A stretch of 21,533 nt of DNA, taken from IMG/VR virus record IMGVR_UViG_3300042876_001141, positions 1-21,533 of that record. One strand, written 5' to 3'. Under the pieces are notes generated by a model. It had not been told where the DNA came from. It was given only the letters and a program-made list of their open reading frames with translations, and searched no databases. The stretch is from a virus. This document shows positions 14,983 through 21,533 of this stretch, one piece after another (position 1 is the stretch's first letter; every line of letters begins with the position of its first letter). Made by a program: the position numbers and the translations under genes.

Positions 14983-15024
14983 CCCCCCCCCTTCGTTTTG
15001 GCTCTCTCGCCGGTAAATAGAGAG
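14983..15024 (+). promoter_or_regulatory. Copy 3 of the TTCGTT-N16-TAAATA element, upstream of the methyltransferase fusion
   Basis: A C9 tract, TTCGTT (14992-14997), 16 bp ending in CTCGCCGG, TAAATA (15014-15019), then GAGAGTAG. It lies 80 nt before the ATG at 15100 and exactly at the border between the opposite-strand cargo gene and the rightward head genes. Confidence 0.6.
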
Positions 15025-15099
15025 TAGCGGGTCTCTTTCCCCGGCCGTCCACCGGTCGGCCCGAGAGCCCCGCCTACCTGCTCTACCGACGGGAGGGAA

Positions 15100-17901
15100 A
15101 TGGAGACCTTCGCGACCGATCGAGACCGACTGGCGTTCCTCCTCGAGACCGAGGCGGAGCTGGCATTCGAGGCCTCGCTCCAGACGACCGGCGAGCTGGA
15201 GGCCGGACGGGAGACTCCCCGAGCTCCGTCCGCCGCTGCCGAGGCGCCTCCTGCCGACCGGCCGAAGTACGTCACGAACTACATCGGCTCGAAGCAGAAG
15301 CTGGTCGACTGGATCTGGAAGAACACCCCCGATGGGACCGCCTCGGCCCTGGACGCCTTCTCGGGGTCGGCGGTTGTCGCCTACATGTACAAAACGAAGG
15401 GGCTCCGGGTCGTGGCCAACGACCGTCTCCGGCTCTGCCACCACACCGCCCGGGCGATCGTCGAGAACAGCTCGGAGACCCTCTCACCCGAGGAGATCGA
15501 CGCTCTCCTGGCGGAGAACCCGAAGGCCGGGACCTTCGTGAGGGAGAACTTCGACGGGCTCTTCTTCGAGCCGGGGGTCCACGCGGTCATCGACCAGGTC
15601 CGGGCCAACATCGAGGCGCTCTCTTCCTTTAAGAAGGACATCGGCCTCTTCGTCCTGGCCAAGACCTGCATGTCGGGGGGCTTCGGACATTTCACCTCGA
15701 CCGGACCGAGCGGAAACCGGAAGGGGGGCCCGGACGAGTTCCGGGCCAAGCTCCGGTCGAACGCCGAGAAGATCAACGCGCTGATCTTCGACAACGGCGA
15801 GAAGTGCCTCGCCTTCCGCGAGGAAATTGCCGAGCTGCTCCCCAAGGTCAAGGTCGACCTGGCCTACTTCGACCCACCCTACGCGACCGAGTTCTCGACG
15901 ACGAACTACGAGAAGGCATACCACTTCGTCGAGGGGCTGATGACGAACTGGGAGGGGCTCTCGCTCATCCCGGGCTCCAAGACCCGCTCCTACGAGACCG
16001 ACCACCAGACGGTCACGAAGGGGAACGCCCGGACGTTCTTCGAGGGGTTCCTCTCCCAGGCGAAGCACATTCGGAGCTGGCTGATCTCCTACCGAGACAA
16101 GGCGTACCCGACCGACGAGGAGATGAAGGGGCTGATCACGTCCCAGGGGATGGAGCCCCGGCTCGAAACCCACGACCACCACTACATGGTCGGTGGGAGC
16201 CGGAGCGATTCCTCGGACGCGACGGAGTACCTGTTCGTGTGCCAGCGGGGAAAGGCCAAGCCGGAGGCCGCGGCCAAAGCCGAGGAAGCCAGAGCGAAAC
16301 GCCGGCCGATCCGGAGCCGCGGCGGAATCGGGCGCTGGGAGGAGACCCCCGACGCCATCGTCTACGTCCTGGAGGAAACGGACCAGTTCGCTCCCGAGTC
16401 CCTCGTCACCGAGGTGTTCGACGCCGCGACCGGGGTCCAGGTCGTCGTCGGCCGGCCACTCGATGAGCCGCCGGGAGAAACCGAGGATCCAGTTCTCCAG
16501 TCGATCGTCTTCCCGCTCTCGGAGGACTGGACGCTCGACCGAGCCAAGGAGTGGCTGGCCGAGAACGACCCGTTGGCGGTCGCGACCCGAAAGCCGAAGC
16601 GGGCCCATGCCACCGTCGAGCCGAAGGCCGCGAATCTCCACACCTCGTTTGCCGTCGACCTCGTCCTGCCCGGCGATCCGCTAGCAGCCCAGGCCTCGGC
16701 GGCGATGCTCCCCGGAGAGGACCCGAAGTTCACCTTCATCCTCTGCCGCGTCGGAACGAACCGGAATGGTGACCAGTTTCTCCCGGAGGAGCTGACGGCC
16801 CGCCACCCGACCGCGGTGAACAAGAAGATCGACCTGAAACATTCCCAGGATTTCACCGACATCGTCGGTGGGATCGCGGCCGCGGACTACATCGAGGACG
16901 AGGCGGGGGCCCGGGTCGAGTGCGTGGGGGAGCTCTACGTGCGGGACAGCGCGCACGCGCTGCTCGCTCACAAGCTGATCCGCAAGGGGATCATCAGCCA
17001 GGTCTCGATGGAGTGCGACTACGAGGAAGGGGAGTGCTCGGCCTGTGGCAAACGGGTGACCTCGAAGGCCGAGTATTGCCTGCACCTCAAGAAGTACAAG
17101 GGGACCGAGTTCCAGGGACAGATCGTCTCCGAGATTCTGCACGGCGTGACCTTTACGGGGGTGGGGCTCCTCGACCGGAAGGGCGCCGATGAGAACGCCC
17201 GGATCACGCAGGTCGCCGACGTCACGTCGGGGACCGCCGAGCCCATTTCCATTCGAAGCGAAGGAGAAGAACCGATGACCCAGCCGAACACCACTCCTCC
17301 CGAGACGCCCCCCTGTGCGGGCGCCGCAGCGCCGCCCTCCGACGCGGCGAAGAAGACCGTGCCCCCGGGAGGCGTACCCCCGGCGCAGACCCCTCCCGAC
17401 GGCGGTGGAGGGGATTCCGATCCCGCGGCGCGCGTGAAGCAGCTCGAGTCGGAGAACAAGCAGCTCCGTCAGAAGCTCCTCGATCTCCAGAAGCAGGTCG
17501 ACGAGCTGCTCGCCGCCCAGAAGACGGCGGCGAACCGCTCGCGCGCCGGGAAGCTCCTCAAGAGTCTCGAGCGAAGGGGACTCTTCGCGTTCGAGAACGA
17601 CGAGGAGCGGGAGCAGGAGCTGGGGCGCCTGGCCGGTCTCTCGGACGAGGCCTTCGCGGCGACGGAGGCGGCATTCCAGAAGATTCCGTCGAAGGACGCC
17701 GAGCCGAAGAAGCCCGAAGGGGACTCGGCTCCGGCCACGGCTGCCGCTTCGAAGACCCCGCCGCTTCGCGCCGCCGCGGCCGTCCGGCCGCACGACGTCG
17801 ACGACGCTGGCGAACCGACGCTCGAGGAGCAGCTCAAGAGCGGCCTGCTTGCGGCCTACCGCCAGCGCGTCGGCATGGAGGCGCCGGCGAACCCGAGCTG
17901 A
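15100..17901 (+). CDS. Fusion: Dam-type adenine methyltransferase - prohead protease - scaffold
   Basis: 933 residues, with GGGAGGGAA right before the ATG. Residues about 55-390 form a D12/Dam-class N6-adenine methyltransferase: NYIGSKQK (60-67), DAFSGS (85-90) and DPPY (258-261), in the X-I-IV order of the alpha class. Residues about 400-540 are a linker with a possible small domain. Residues about 541-707 look like a prohead protease: DLKHS (H581), GELYVRDS and QVSMECDY (S636), followed by C646-x2-C649-x10-C660-x-H662, a zinc-finger-like insert also known from T4 gp21-type proteases. The rest is Pro-rich, then a coiled coil (VKQLESENKQLRQKLLDLQK), as in scaffolds. One gene thus joins DNA modification to capsid maturation. 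An internal start (17275) can release the scaffold alone. Confidence 0.85.
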   Translation: METFATDRDRLAFLLETEAELAFEASLQTTGELEAGRETPRAPSAAAEAPPADRPKYVTNYIGSKQKLVDWIWKNTPDGTASALDAFSGSAVVAYMYKTKGLRVVANDRLRLCHHTARAIVENSSETLSPEEIDALLAENPKAGTFVRENFDGLFFEPGVHAVIDQVRANIEALSSFKKDIGLFVLAKTCMSGGFGHFTSTGPSGNRKGGPDEFRAKLRSNAEKINALIFDNGEKCLAFREEIAELLPKVKVDLAYFDPPYATEFSTTNYEKAYHFVEGLMTNWEGLSLIPGSKTRSYETDHQTVTKGNARTFFEGFLSQAKHIRSWLISYRDKAYPTDEEMKGLITSQGMEPRLETHDHHYMVGGSRSDSSDATEYLFVCQRGKAKPEAAAKAEEARAKRRPIRSRGGIGRWEETPDAIVYVLEETDQFAPESLVTEVFDAATGVQVVVGRPLDEPPGETEDPVLQSIVFPLSEDWTLDRAKEWLAENDPLAVATRKPKRAHATVEPKAANLHTSFAVDLVLPGDPLAAQASAAMLPGEDPKFTFILCRVGTNRNGDQFLPEELTARHPTAVNKKIDLKHSQDFTDIVGGIAAADYIEDEAGARVECVGELYVRDSAHALLAHKLIRKGIISQVSMECDYEEGECSACGKRVTSKAEYCLHLKKYKGTEFQGQIVSEILHGVTFTGVGLLDRKGADENARITQVADVTSGTAEPISIRSEGEEPMTQPNTTPPETPPCAGAAAPPSDAAKKTVPPGGVPPAQTPPDGGGGDSDPAARVKQLESENKQLRQKLLDLQKQVDELLAAQKTAANRSRAGKLLKSLERRGLFAFENDEEREQELGRLAGLSDEAFAATEAAFQKIPSKDAEPKKPEGDSAPATAAASKTPPLRAAAAVRPHDVDDAGEPTLEEQLKSGLLAAYRQRVGMEAPANPS
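17275..17901 (+). CDS. Nested in-frame scaffold protein (internal start)
   Basis: 208 residues from an ATG at 17275 in the same frame as the fusion gene, preceded by AAGGAG (17261-17266) with ideal 8-nt spacing. This is among the best ribosome-binding sites in the window. The product begins in a Pro/Ala-rich stretch just after the protease domain, then has a coiled coil (about residues 45-75) and ends with a helical tail (LEEQLKSGLLAAYRQRV) typical of scaffolding C-termini that contact the capsid protein. This mirrors lambda C/Nu3 and related phages, in which the scaffold is the C-terminal part of the protease gene made from its own start. Expression is inferred, not seen. Confidence 0.7.
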   Translation: MTQPNTTPPETPPCAGAAAPPSDAAKKTVPPGGVPPAQTPPDGGGGDSDPAARVKQLESENKQLRQKLLDLQKQVDELLAAQKTAANRSRAGKLLKSLERRGLFAFENDEEREQELGRLAGLSDEAFAATEAAFQKIPSKDAEPKKPEGDSAPATAAASKTPPLRAAAAVRPHDVDDAGEPTLEEQLKSGLLAAYRQRVGMEAPANPS

Positions 17902-17907
17902 CGCGGG

Positions 17908-17929
17908 GCGCTCCCCCAAAGGGGCGCGC
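17908..17929 (+). terminator. Hairpin between scaffold and decoration genes
   Basis: GCGC-T-CCCC, a CAAA loop, GGGG-C-GCGC: a strong stem with one internal mismatch. No U-run follows, so it may be a weak attenuator or an RNA-stability/processing element rather than a true terminator. It could help make the following decoration and capsid genes more abundant than the upstream fusion. Confidence 0.35.
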
Positions 17930-17977
17930 GCCGAGAGATCCCATCATCCCGGTCGAGAACAACAGGAGAAGCAACCC

Positions 17978-18343
17978 ATGTCTTTCATTCGCACGAATCA
18001 CCGCGGCCTGGCCTACGGCGACGGCACGATGCAGGGAGAGGGGACGACGGCCCAGGTCGTCCGCATCGTCGGCGCCGACCTCTTCGCCGTGAACACCGAT
18101 CCCGCGCAGAAGTCCTTCGGCCTCCTGATCAAGAGCTACAAGGCTGGCGAGATGCCGGGGGTCTTCTGCCAGGGAGGAATCTACGAGACGGACGTCTTCG
18201 AGGGGACGCCGGCGCCGGGGGCGTTCCTCAAGACCGGCCCCACGGGGAAGCTGACCGCGGGCGCCATCGGGGCCGGCGAGGAGGCGATCGCCCAGGCGAT
18301 TTCGCTCGTCGACGGCGTGCTCAAGCTCCGGCTGCTCGTCTGA
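17978..18343 (+). CDS. Capsid decoration (head stabilisation) protein
   Basis: 121 residues with an AGGAG about 9 nt upstream of ATG 17978. It is small, beta-rich and Gly-rich (VRIVGADLFAVNTDP, GVFCQGGIYETDVFEGTPAP, GPTGKLTAGAIGAGEEAIAQ), with the layout of cement proteins that trimerise on the shell. Its place between scaffold and major capsid is the standard one. It lacks any enzymatic motif. The assignment rests mainly on position, size and composition. Confidence 0.65.
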   Translation: MSFIRTNHRGLAYGDGTMQGEGTTAQVVRIVGADLFAVNTDPAQKSFGLLIKSYKAGEMPGVFCQGGIYETDVFEGTPAPGAFLKTGPTGKLTAGAIGAGEEAIAQAISLVDGVLKLRLLV

Positions 18344-18379
18344 GCCGAGCCGGACCGACGGAAAGGAACGACACACCTC

Positions 18380-19243
18380 ATGGAGAAAATCACGGTCAAC
18401 ACGAACAGCCCCGAGTACATGGAGGCGATGGCCGCCCTCATGCGCAAGGCGCTCGAAACGACGGACGGCATGCGGGCGCTCGCCGCCGCCATCGCCGCCC
18501 CGATCGAGCAGGAGATCGCCCGGAAGGAGATCTCGAGCCTGCTCCTCTCGGACGAGACGCTTCCGAAGGGGGAGCGGGCGATCTACCAGAAGAAGCCGAA
18601 GGTGAAGGCGTACTGGATCTCGACCGAAGGCGAGGCCCGGGAGCAGGAGGTCGGGAAGGAGGAGATGGAGATTCCGACCTTCCGGATCCACTCGACCCCG
18701 ATGGTGGACATCAACGTCCTCAAGAACGGCAACATCGGCCGCCTGACCGACATCCAGACCGGGGCGGCGAATGCGATCCGAACGGAGATCGACCTCCGAA
18801 CGATCAAGGTCATCTCGGCGGCGGTTCCGGCGGAGAACACGATCACGGTGACCGGCGGCGTGCTCACGGAGGAAGCGCTCAACGAGGCGATCGCGATCCT
18901 CGAGGACCGGGAGCTGTCGGTGAAGACGATCGTCCTGCGCGGCGCGAGGGTGAAGGACCTCAAGGGCTGGAACGTCGACCCGCAGACGAAGAACGAGCTG
19001 CGGGTGAAGGGAATCATCAAGAACTACGGGACCGGGGGAATCCTGACGACCTCGGCCGCGGCGATGGACGAGGTGCTCGTCCTCCCCGACGAGGAGGTCG
19101 GGAAGATGCCGAAGCCGACTCCTCTCCAGTCGGACGCCCTGGAGGAGAAGACCCGCTTCAAGGTCGGCTGGCTGGTCTGGCAGGAGATCGGGCACGGCGT
19201 GCTGCGTCCCGACATCACGGCCAAGATCCGGATCCTTCCGTAG
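18380..19243 (+). CDS. Major capsid protein
   Basis: 287 residues. It builds the icosahedral shell and probably has the HK97 fold. The N-terminal 45 residues are helical (MEAMAALMRKALETTDGMR), then comes an extended region with PTFRIHSTPMVDINVLKN, a helix IGRLTDIQTGAANAIRTEID, a domain AALNEAIAILEDRELSVKT-like and a C-terminal part rich in beta strands that ends KVGWLVWQEIGHGVLRPD. Tryptophan and glycine near the C-terminus (GWLVWQEIGHG) followed by short strands are common in this protein class. The position right after scaffold and decoration genes supports the call. AAAGGAA lies a little far upstream (about 11 nt). The N-terminal segment might be removed by the protease. Confidence 0.85.
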   Translation: MEKITVNTNSPEYMEAMAALMRKALETTDGMRALAAAIAAPIEQEIARKEISSLLLSDETLPKGERAIYQKKPKVKAYWISTEGEAREQEVGKEEMEIPTFRIHSTPMVDINVLKNGNIGRLTDIQTGAANAIRTEIDLRTIKVISAAVPAENTITVTGGVLTEEALNEAIAILEDRELSVKTIVLRGARVKDLKGWNVDPQTKNELRVKGIIKNYGTGGILTTSAAAMDEVLVLPDEEVGKMPKPTPLQSDALEEKTRFKVGWLVWQEIGHGVLRPDITAKIRILP

Positions 19244-19252
19244 GAGGGATGG

Positions 19253-19669
19253 ATGATTCGCCTGAAGAACATCCAGCCCGGAATCGTTCTCGTGCCGCGG
19301 CATCGGCTCCGCCTCCTCCCGGGCGGGGTCGCGACGGTCGAGGCCTCGACGCCGGAGATCGAGCGGGCGATCGCCTCGGGGCTCCTCGTTCGGCTCGCCG
19401 AGGAGCCGGGAGCCGTCCCGAGATCTCCGGAGCAGGAGCCGGAGCCGCCAACCGAGCCGGCCGCCAGTTCGCTGGCAGACCGGCCGCTTTCGCCGGACAG
19501 CCCCCCGGAGGAGCTCCTGAAGCTCCCGCAGGCCGAAGTGATCCAGCGGATCTCCCTGGAGGAGGATCCGAAGCGGCTCCGGGCCATTCTCGCCATCGAC
19601 AAGCGCCCGCGGGTTCAGGATGCGGTCCGCCGGCGCCTTTCCGAGATCGAGTCGGTTGCTCCTCGCTGA
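19253..19669 (+). CDS. Hypothetical structural accessory protein after capsid gene
   Basis: 138 residues, starting 9 nt after the capsid stop with GGAGGG just upstream. The N-terminus (MIRLKNIQPGIVLVPRHRL, then LLPGGVATVEASTPEIERAI) looks like a short beta-barrel segment such as those in small phage proteins that follow the capsid gene. The middle is Pro/Glu-rich and probably disordered, and the C-terminal 50 residues form a helix-rich tail (PQAEVIQRISLEEDPKRLRA). The family is not recognised. It is in the operon of head-tail joining genes, so a connector accessory is likely. Confidence 0.65.
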   Translation: MIRLKNIQPGIVLVPRHRLRLLPGGVATVEASTPEIERAIASGLLVRLAEEPGAVPRSPEQEPEPPTEPAASSLADRPLSPDSPPEELLKLPQAEVIQRISLEEDPKRLRAILAIDKRPRVQDAVRRRLSEIESVAPR

Positions 19670-20120
19670 TCTCGTTTCTGCCCTCCGGGTCGATCTCGGC
19701 GATCCGGAAGGGCAGCTCCTCGAGGCGGCGGCGCTTGACCGAGCGGTCCGTCGGGGCGCCTTCCAGGTCGGGAAGGACCTCGGCCTCACCCTGACCGTTG
19801 TCGCTGGCGAGCTGGTTCCCGAGCCGTCAGCCGAAGCTGCCGATCTCCTCTCGCTCTTCGCTCTGGTCTGCGCCTGCCAGATGATCCGGGCGCGGACCGC
19901 CAACGCGTTCTCGTTCTCCTCGGGCGACAAGCGGGTCGACAAGACCTCGCAGCCGGAGCACTGGGCGAAGCTCGAAGCGGACCTGCTCGCGCTCTACCGG
20001 CGCCGGCTCGGGGAGATTCAGGGTGGGAGCGATGCCGGCGACGACACCATCCTCCGGCCGCGGGGGCTCGCGGCGTTGATCTTCGAGCGGGGGGTGGACG
20101 CTGAGCCTTCTATCGAATGA
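19656..20120 (+). CDS. Head-tail connector (head completion) protein
   Basis: 154 residues from a TTG at 19656, overlapping the previous stop by 14 nt. Translation reads LLLADLVSALRVDLGDPEGQ, a start typical of phage adaptor proteins bound beneath the portal. The helices DRAVRRGAFQVGKDLGLTLT and FALVCACQMIRARTANAFSF follow. The ribosome-binding site is weak and a further upstream ATG (19620) is less likely, since it would extend the overlap. It probably forms the ring between portal and tail. Confidence 0.65.
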   Translation: MLLADLVSALRVDLGDPEGQLLEAAALDRAVRRGAFQVGKDLGLTLTVVAGELVPEPSAEAADLLSLFALVCACQMIRARTANAFSFSSGDKRVDKTSQPEHWAKLEADLLALYRRRLGEIQGGSDAGDDTILRPRGLAALIFERGVDAEPSIE

Positions 20121-20463
20121 GGAGCGTGGCTCGGCGGCTCGAGACGTTCGCGAGCTGATCCTCGCTTCTGGTCAGGAGGGGGTTCTTCTTCGGGTGACCT
20201 CGGGCGAGAAGCTCTACGGCTCCGACGACGAGGCGTTCGTCGAGATCGGGCCCGTCCCCTGCGAGATCGTCCTCGCACCCGCGGAGGATCTGAGACAGGA
20301 GGTCGACGGGGTGGCCTCGTTCCTTCCGAACCAGGACGTTCGACCGGGGGACCGGCTCCGATTCCTGGGGGTCGACTACCGGGTCCAGACGGTCAAGGAG
20401 GAGTCCCTTTTCGGAGTCGTGACCCACAGGGTCGCCGAGTTGGTGAGACTCCATGGGCGCTAG
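20101..20463 (+). CDS. Head-tail joining protein, start uncertain
   Basis: 120 residues if it starts at CTG 20101, within the end of the previous gene. A GTG at 20194 would give 89 residues but would drop a segment (RDVRELILASGQEGVLLR) that looks coding. The frame is closed by a stop at 20077. The fold is predicted beta-rich: KLYGSDDEAFVEIGPVPCEI, then VRPGDRLRFLGVDYRVQTVK, typical of small head-closure or stopper proteins. A GGGGGGTGG lies just before the CTG. It overlaps the next gene by 11 nt. Confidence 0.6.
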   Translation: MSLLSNEERGSAARDVRELILASGQEGVLLRVTSGEKLYGSDDEAFVEIGPVPCEIVLAPAEDLRQEVDGVASFLPNQDVRPGDRLRFLGVDYRVQTVKEESLFGVVTHRVAELVRLHGR

Positions 20464-20941
20464 CCTCTACGGCGATTGGGCCAAGGTCCGGGGGAAGCTC
20501 GAGAAGAACCCGGGGGCCCGGCTTCGGGCCGCGATCCGGACGGCGACGATCCGCAATGCGACGCTCCTGGTCCGAGAAATCAAGAAAGGGATCCGGGATC
20601 AGGCGCCGGGGGGCCAGGCGTTCCCGCCGCTCGCGGAGGTCACGATCAAGCGGAAGGGATCTTCGAAGGCGCTGATCGACACCGGGTTTCTTCTCGCCAA
20701 GATCACCGAGCGGATTCTCGGGGATGGGTCGGCGTTCGTCGGGCTTCTTCGTGGAACGACGAACAAGGCCGGCGGCGACCTGGTCAACATCGGCGCGGTC
20801 ATGGAGTACGGCGCGACGATCGAGCAAGCGAACGGCGTCGTGATCGTCATCCCGCCTCGGCCGTTCCTCCACCCCACGATGGAGAGGTACCGGGGAAAGG
20901 TCATCGAGAACTACCGGGTGGCGATCGCCAGCGTTCTCTGA
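20453..20941 (+). CDS. Tail completion protein, HK97 gp10-like
   Basis: 162 residues from the ATG at 20453. It has the order seen in the HK97 gp10 / virion morphogenesis family: an N-terminal helix (LRAAIRTATIRNATLLVREI), QAFPPLAEVTIKRKGSSKAL, LIDTGFLLAKITERI, GLLRGTTNKAGG, then VMEYGATIEQ and the closing PPRPFLHPTMER. Such proteins connect tail tube and head at the end of assembly. The 11-nt overlap with the previous gene suggests a shared message. It is followed by copy 4 of the TTCGTT element. Confidence 0.8.
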   Translation: MGASLYGDWAKVRGKLEKNPGARLRAAIRTATIRNATLLVREIKKGIRDQAPGGQAFPPLAEVTIKRKGSSKALIDTGFLLAKITERILGDGSAFVGLLRGTTNKAGGDLVNIGAVMEYGATIEQANGVVIVIPPRPFLHPTMERYRGKVIENYRVAIASVL

Positions 20942-20954
20942 TCACGAATTCTTG

Positions 20955-20999
20955 CCCCACCCCCCTTCGTTTTGTCCTCCTCGCCGGTAAATAGAAGAG
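20955..20999 (+). promoter_or_regulatory. Copy 4 of the TTCGTT-N16-TAAATA element, upstream of the last tail gene
   Basis: A C-rich tract, TTCGTT (20966-20971), 16 bp ending in CTCGCCGG, TAAATA (20988-20993), then GAAGAGTG, with one base more than in the other copies. It lies in the only sizeable gap (112 bp) of the connector-tail operon, 66 nt before the next start. Confidence 0.6.
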
Positions 21000-21053
21000 T
21001 GAGGGCCTGTCACTCGCTCGAACCAACCGACAGCCCCAGGGAGCGCTGCCACC

Positions 21054-21533
21054 TTGGAAACCGTCCGCCTCGCCATCGAGAGTTTCCTCCGGCTCGCCAA
21101 GAGCGAGATTCACGGAGGGACCGTCCTCGTGGCGGCCGACGACGCCTTCGAGGTGAAGGACGTTCCGAGCGTGATCCTCCAGGGGCCGTCCCTGACCGAG
21201 AACCGCGACCGCCGGACGATGGTCCGGATCTTCGAGAAGCAGGTCGCCGATCTCACCTATACCGAGACCCGCTCCCCCCGGCTCTACCACCTCGACTTCG
21301 ACGTGATCGTGACCACTGGCAAGGAGGCCGAGCTGCTCGACCTGACGGAGAAGGTGGCGCGGTTCTACCAGCTGTTCCCTGATCTGACGATCCCGGACCG
21401 AGGAGCCCTGAACGTCACCGAGCTGGTCCCGCTTGGTGGCCTCGGCCGCGTGAACCTCTCGAACCTTCGCCAGAGCTCCGGCCGCCTCCGGATCGAGGAC
21501 TGCCCGGTCTGGGATGGCCGGATCGAGGTCGGA
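21054..21533 (+). CDS. Tail terminator-like protein, incomplete at right edge
   Basis: The frame is open from a TTG at 21054 to the window end (160 codons) with AGGGAG about 10 nt upstream. It starts as ETVRLAIESFLRLAKSEIHG and continues VADLTYTETRSPRLYHLDFD, then VIVTTGKEAELLDLTEKVAR. A short protein with an N-terminal helix, a beta strand ending in FDV and another helix (ELLDLTEKVARFYQ) after the tail completion gene fits a tail terminator (lambda U-like) slot. No enzyme motif. The C-terminus is outside the window, so length is unknown. Confidence 0.6.
   Translation, partial: METVRLAIESFLRLAKSEIHGGTVLVAADDAFEVKDVPSVILQGPSLTENRDRRTMVRIFEKQVADLTYTETRSPRLYHLDFDVIVTTGKEAELLDLTEKVARFYQLFPDLTIPDRGALNVTELVPLGGLGRVNLSNLRQSSGRLRIEDCPVWDGRIEVG

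Noticed and set aside
15100-17901. Assembly error joining three genes
   Set aside because: The frame stays coding through the linkers with consistent codon bias, the three parts follow assembly order, and the internal start fits the known lambda C/Nu3 style. A stop hidden by an error remains possible but is not indicated.
17834-19942. 702-codon open frame on the minus strand
   Set aside because: Antisense to decoration, major capsid and accessory genes with clear starts. No motif is seen.

Overview
The window is strongly GC-rich and reads as the virion-morphogenesis half of a temperate tailed dsDNA phage (Caudoviricetes) or prophage. The evidence is a leftward recombinase-like cluster followed by a long rightward block in canonical head order: large terminase, portal, MuF-type minor head protein, prohead protease/scaffold, decoration protein, major capsid, head-tail connectors and tail completion proteins. 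The very high G/C use at third codon positions makes a high-GC host likely. The phylum cannot be fixed from the sequence. I see no tRNA, rRNA or CRISPR array.

Left part (1-1590, minus strand): four small leftward genes. The one at the window edge starts like a tyrosine recombinase and runs off the end. Two others look like free-standing copies of the recombinase N-terminal SAM-like core-binding domain with no catalytic domain. The fourth is an unknown 79-residue protein. A good sigma70-type promoter with a palindrome in its spacer, plus a second palindrome in its leader, precedes the 97-549 gene. From 1590 the strand switches: an exported Pro-rich protein and a small helical protein lead, by overlapping genes, into the large terminase (2334-3857).

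First cargo block (about 3858-6275): a translationally coupled trio of a secreted Cys-rich protein with a calcium-loop-like motif, a stand-alone response-regulator receiver, and a HExxH zinc-peptidase lipoprotein. None is a normal phage head gene. It is followed by a non-coding stretch of about 690 bp that holds five tandem copies of a roughly 98-bp unit carrying eleven evenly phased TGACC-N5-GGTCA palindromes.

Head block (6970-14166): portal with a C-terminal Cys cluster, coupled to a 1571-residue multidomain protein (MuF, SAP-like repeats, Pro-rich linker, kinase-like domain, conserved C-terminal domain), then two small unknown genes. A second cargo gene (14203-14916, opposite strand) resembles the fold of class III nucleotide cyclases. 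Next comes a 933-residue fusion of Dam-type DNA methyltransferase, prohead protease and scaffold. It has an internal in-frame start with a strong ribosome-binding site that should yield the scaffold alone. Decoration protein, major capsid protein and connector/tail genes follow to the right edge.

A short element with invariant spacing (TTCGTT-N16-TAAATA, with shared flanks) occurs four times on the plus strand: at the end of the first cargo block, and directly upstream of the portal, the methyltransferase fusion and the last tail gene. It is best explained as a phage-specific late promoter or a module-boundary element.
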